From CAVSRC01 sp963732845 (GTDB taxonomy: Bacteria; Pseudomonadota; Alphaproteobacteria; Rhizobiales; Kaistiaceae): a DNA stretch of 64,000 nucleotides. Positions 63,018 through 64,000 of this stretch are shown here, one piece after another. Made by a program: the position numbers and the translations under genes. The notes beneath the pieces were generated by a model. It did not search any database. It was given only the letters and a program-made list of their open reading frames with translations, and had not been told where the DNA came from. The stretch's first letter is position 1; each line of letters opens with the position of its first letter. Where the stretch lies: NCBI GenBank assembly GCA_963732845.1, contig CAVTBE010000007.1:165892-229891 (forward strand). Reading direction: 5' to 3'.

Positions 63018-64000
63018 ATGGCTTTCCAGCAAGTATTGATCGACGGCGAATGGAGCGAAGCAGCTAACGGCGACACCATTCCCGTCTTCGGTCCCTCCGA
63101 CGGCTGCGAGATCGCGCGCATCGCGCGGGGGACGAGTGCCGACATCGACCGGGCGGTCAAGGCGGCGCGCAAGGCCTTCGAGGGCGTCTGGGGCGCCACC
63201 GCGGCAGTCGACCGCGGGCGGCTGCTGACCCGGCTCGGCCAGCTCATCCTCGGCCATTTCGACGAGCTCGCCGAGCTCGAGGCCAAGGACACCGGCAAGC
63301 CGATGAAGCAGGCGCGGAACGACATCAACGCCTGCGCCCGCTATTTCGAGTTCTATGGCGGCGCCGCCGACAAGATCCACGGCGACACCATCCCCTTCCT
63401 CGCCGGCTATCAGGTGATGATCCTGCGCGAGCCGCGCGGCGTGGTCGGCCACATCATCCCGTGGAACTATCCGGCGCAGATGTTCGGGCGCACCATCGGC
63501 GCCTCGCTCGCCGCCGGCAACGCCGCGGTGCTGAAGCCGGCGGAGGAAGCCTGCCTGTCGGTGCTGCGGCTCGCCGAGCTGGCGCTCGAGGCGGGCATTC
63601 CCGCCGGCGCCGTCAACGTCGTCACCGGCTATGGCGAGGAGGCCGGCGCGGCGCTCTCCGCCCATCCCGATGTCGATCTCATCTCCTTCACCGGCTCGCC
63701 CGACGTCGGCACGCTGGTGCAGCAGGCAGCCGCCGTACATCACGTTCCCTGCATCCTGGAACTTGGCGGCAAGTCACCGCAGATCGTCTTCGACGACGCC
63801 GACCAGGAGAAGGCGGCGCAGGTGATCACCAACGCCATCGTGCAGAACGCCGGCCAGACCTGCTCGGCCGGCAGCCGCGTGCTGGTGCAGCGCTCGATCT
63901 ACGACCGCTTCCTCGGCCTGCTCGCCGAACGCTTCGGCCGCCTCAAGGTCGGCCCCTACGACCTCGACCTCGATTGCGGACCGGTGATCACCGCCAAGCA
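63018..64000 (+). CDS. NAD(P)-dependent aldehyde dehydrogenase (3' end outside window)
   Basis: The first 327 codons are visible. MAFQQVLIDGEWSEAANGDT is the usual start; IIPWNYPAQMFGRTIGASLA binds cofactor, LELGGKSPQIVFDDAD holds the general-base Glu, and Cys282 in NAGQTCSAGSRVLV is the nucleophile. Betaine-aldehyde or sugar-aldehyde type; the substrate is unclear. An in-frame ATG at 62946 would add 24 residues with no homology and no ribosome site; the site before 63018 is weak as well. Probably co-regulated with the sugar transporter through the shared 43-bp element. Confidence 0.88.
   Translation, partial: MAFQQVLIDGEWSEAANGDTIPVFGPSDGCEIARIARGTSADIDRAVKAARKAFEGVWGATAAVDRGRLLTRLGQLILGHFDELAELEAKDTGKPMKQARNDINACARYFEFYGGAADKIHGDTIPFLAGYQVMILREPRGVVGHIIPWNYPAQMFGRTIGASLAAGNAAVLKPAEEACLSVLRLAELALEAGIPAGAVNVVTGYGEEAGAALSAHPDVDLISFTGSPDVGTLVQQAAAVHHVPCILELGGKSPQIVFDDADQEKAAQVITNAIVQNAGQTCSAGSRVLVQRSIYDRFLGLLAERFGRLKVGPYDLDLDCGPVITAK

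Overview
This window is a GC-rich chromosomal segment of an alphaproteobacterium, most likely of the order Hyphomicrobiales (Rhizobiales). The evidence is a very large homologue of the growth pole ring protein GPR/RgsE, a perfect CtrA-type box (TTAA-N7-TTAAC), the accB-accC-aat-DUF2155 neighbourhood, and an IclR-controlled protocatechuate operon with a fused pcaL. I see no rRNA, tRNA, CRISPR array, prophage or insertion sequence.

Layout. 1-2.1 kb: the end of an ECF-type nickel transporter operon (nikM-nikQ-nikO, leftward) behind a textbook NikR operator. 2.2-6.4 kb: a regulator with two winged-helix motifs, twin GYD-domain genes (the second frameshifted), a methyltransferase, a small secreted SnoaL-like protein and a ketopantoate-reductase-like enzyme. 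6.6-9.0 kb: a ferredoxin reductase, a 2Fe-2S ferredoxin, an Hpt-domain protein behind a CtrA box, and a small conserved protein. 9.3-14.7 kb: the 1807-residue rgsE/GPR homologue with apolipoprotein-like 22-residue repeats. 14.8-18.1 kb: a leftward stretch in which a small membrane protein, a threonine-dehydratase-like gene, a GT4 glycosyltransferase and a LysE-type exporter are all broken by single-base frameshifts (about eight in 3.3 kb).

18.2-31.6 kb: two SDR enzymes, a fumarylacetoacetate-hydrolase-family protein, a secreted LCCL-domain protein, thiD, an EamA transporter, an orphan form-II molybdenum hydroxylase large subunit, a DUF1349 protein, a LysR regulator, pgi and a class I aminotransferase. 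31.7-40.5 kb: a BepA-like M48 protease, a DsbA/Com1-like thiol oxidoreductase, aroQ-accB-accC, aat, a lipoprotein hydrolase, a DUF2155 protein and glpD. 40.6-48.2 kb: a complete protocatechuate branch of the beta-ketoadipate pathway (pcaR, then pcaBLIJFHG), which would convert protocatechuate to succinyl-CoA and acetyl-CoA.

48.6-52.2 kb: a ribose-type sugar ABC transporter. 52.4-56.2 kb: a six-TM potassium channel and two tandem TadG-like von Willebrand A proteins that share a duplicated leader. 56.6-64 kb: a probable carbohydrate-catabolic locus. It holds an RpiB/LacAB-type isomerase, an RraA-like protein broken by a 16-bp tandem duplication, a CUT1 sugar ABC transporter whose binding protein is frameshifted, and an aldehyde dehydrogenase that runs off the window. 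Two intergenic regions of this locus carry the same ungapped 43-bp element (TATAG-N7-CTATA plus an identical 18-mer), which suggests co-regulation.

Caveat: frameshifts recur in several genes, mostly at short homopolymers, with homologous protein sequence kept on both sides. Sequencing or assembly error is as likely as real decay.
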